Shown here piece after piece: positions 5,660-6,343 of a stretch of 6,343 nucleotides of DNA. Source of the DNA: Candidatus Delongbacteria bacterium. Lineage in GTDB: Bacteria; UBA4055. How positions within the stretch are numbered: the stretch's first letter is position 1; each line of letters starts with the position of its first letter. The stretch is taken from contig WTAK01000108.1 of NCBI GenBank assembly GCA_013139625.1, forward strand, positions 1 through 6,343, read 5' to 3'. A model generated the notes under the pieces. It was not told the origin of the DNA. It saw only the letters and a program-made list of their open reading frames with translations, and searched no databases. The position numbers were made by a program, and so were the translations under genes.

Positions 5660-6343
5660 CTATAGCTCAAACTTCTTTAATTTCTCAGGTATTCTTTCAG
5701 GGCCGATCACATCATCCAAAGTTTCAGTCCTTCTGATCTCTTCGGTTGAACCATCTTCCATTATCATTGCAACAGCAGGTCGATATCTTATAAATTGCAT
5801 CCACTGAGTAACATTATAAGCACCCATCGGAGATAATATCAACCTTGTACCTCTTGGTAATGGTGGTAAGAATGCACTTTCAACGACCACATCAATGTTC
5901 ATGCAAAGAGGTCCGTAGATCACCGAATTTTCATAAGCTCCGTGAAGTTCTCTGTCAATTTCGACCTTGTAGTTGTACCAGGTCGAAGTATATAATAAAT
6001 TTACTCCTGCATCAATTATGTAACTTTTAGTTCCATCAGGGAGTCTTTTCACAGCATCAACTGAAGTTATTAGCCATCCGGCTTCATCAATGATAGCTCT
6101 ACCTGTTTCTAAATATACATCAGGATATTCATCAGGTTTAAGTTCTTCTAATAATGTATCCGCTACAGCATCTATGAATTCTTCCACAGGAGGAACAGCT
6201 ACTTCAGGCGGTAAATATGTACCTTTTAGTTTATTTATTGATGGAAATCCACCTCCGAAATCAAGATATTTGATAGATATATTAAATTCACTTTCTATCT
6301 TTCTCATCAGATGAACAACTTTTCTCACTGCTTCTCTATAGGC
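5660..6343 (-). CDS. Fold-type III PLP-dependent amino-acid decarboxylase (LysA/ODC superfamily), C-terminal 227 residues (5' end beyond the window)
   Basis: The frame is open to the right edge, reading AYREAV before the GTG at 6328, so that GTG is not the true start. The visible part covers the end of the alanine-racemase-type barrel and the C-terminal beta domain. It has LDFGGGFP (27-34, the glycine loop binding PLP phosphate) and ETGRA (79-83, equivalent to EPGR, with Glu facing the pyridine nitrogen and Arg near the phosphate). It also has GPLCMNIDVV (144-153, carrying the conserved dimer-interface Cys147) and SPMGAYN (171-177). It ends with IRRTETLDDVI (203-213), similar to the C-terminus of diaminopimelate decarboxylases. 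Family enzymes remove the alpha-carboxyl of lysine, ornithine, arginine or diaminopimelate and work as dimers in the cytoplasm. The residue after Cys147 is Met, where ornithine decarboxylases have Asp and diaminopimelate decarboxylases have Glu, so the substrate is open. The PLP lysine lies outside the window. It is the first visible gene of the operon and is directly abutted by the channel-peptidase gene. Confidence 0.87.
   Translation of the reverse strand, partial: AYREAVRKVVHLMRKIESEFNISIKYLDFGGGFPSINKLKGTYLPPEVAVPPVEEFIDAVADTLLEELKPDEYPDVYLETGRAIIDEAGWLITSVDAVKRLPDGTKSYIIDAGVNLLYTSTWYNYKVEIDRELHGAYENSVIYGPLCMNIDVVVESAFLPPLPRGTRLILSPMGAYNVTQWMQFIRYRPAVAMIMEDGSTEEIRRTETLDDVIGPERIPEKLKKFEL

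Noticed and set aside
5469..5807. 112-codon plus-strand open frame spanning the decarboxylase / channel junction
   Set aside because: Antisense to two recognised proteins, with no start signal and no motif.
6326..6328. GTG as the start of the decarboxylase
   Set aside because: The frame continues upstream to the window edge, and a family member needs about 180 more N-terminal residues, including the PLP lysine.

Overview
This is an AT-rich window in which every convincing gene lies on the minus strand, so transcription runs from high to low coordinates. Secreted periplasmic TPR and outer-membrane-barrel proteins indicate a Gram-negative (diderm) bacterium. The low GC, the fusion of a urea-channel domain to an M23 peptidase, and a TAnnTTTG-like promoter suggest a lineage in or near the Bacteroidota/FCB assemblage. 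Two genes have good Shine-Dalgarno sites, which is atypical of core Bacteroidota, so I leave the phylum open.

Layout from right to left. (1) 6343-1630 holds a tight four-gene operon. It begins with the C-terminal 227 residues of a fold-type III PLP decarboxylase of the LysA/ornithine-decarboxylase superfamily. Next is a 694-residue fusion of a urea-transporter channel with an M23 (LytM-type) metallopeptidase, whose ATG directly follows the decarboxylase TAG. Then comes a YaiO-like outer-membrane beta-barrel protein that overlaps the fusion gene by 4 bp. Last is a secreted TPR protein, separated by a 65-bp gap that contains a perfect GC-rich palindrome. Together these encode a cytoplasmic amino-acid decarboxylase, an inner-membrane small-solute channel with a peptidoglycan-hydrolase domain, an outer-membrane barrel and a periplasmic scaffold. 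I infer, without proof, that they form one trans-envelope module for a small polar product or substrate. (2) 1629-1175 has no convincing gene. It holds a 58-bp integron attC-like site in the canonical orientation, and a weak hairpin/U-tract that may end the operon. (3) 1174-368 is a stand-alone KilA-N-domain gene with a GTG start and a near-perfect Shine-Dalgarno, a typical phage-associated accessory gene. (4) 258-1 is the N-terminus of a sodium:solute symporter with its own putative promoter; it runs off the left edge.

The main points of interest are the decarboxylase / UT-M23 / barrel / TPR operon, the unusual decarboxylase active-site loop (Cys-Met where the classical families have Cys-Asp or Cys-Glu), and the lone attC site next to a phage-type gene.
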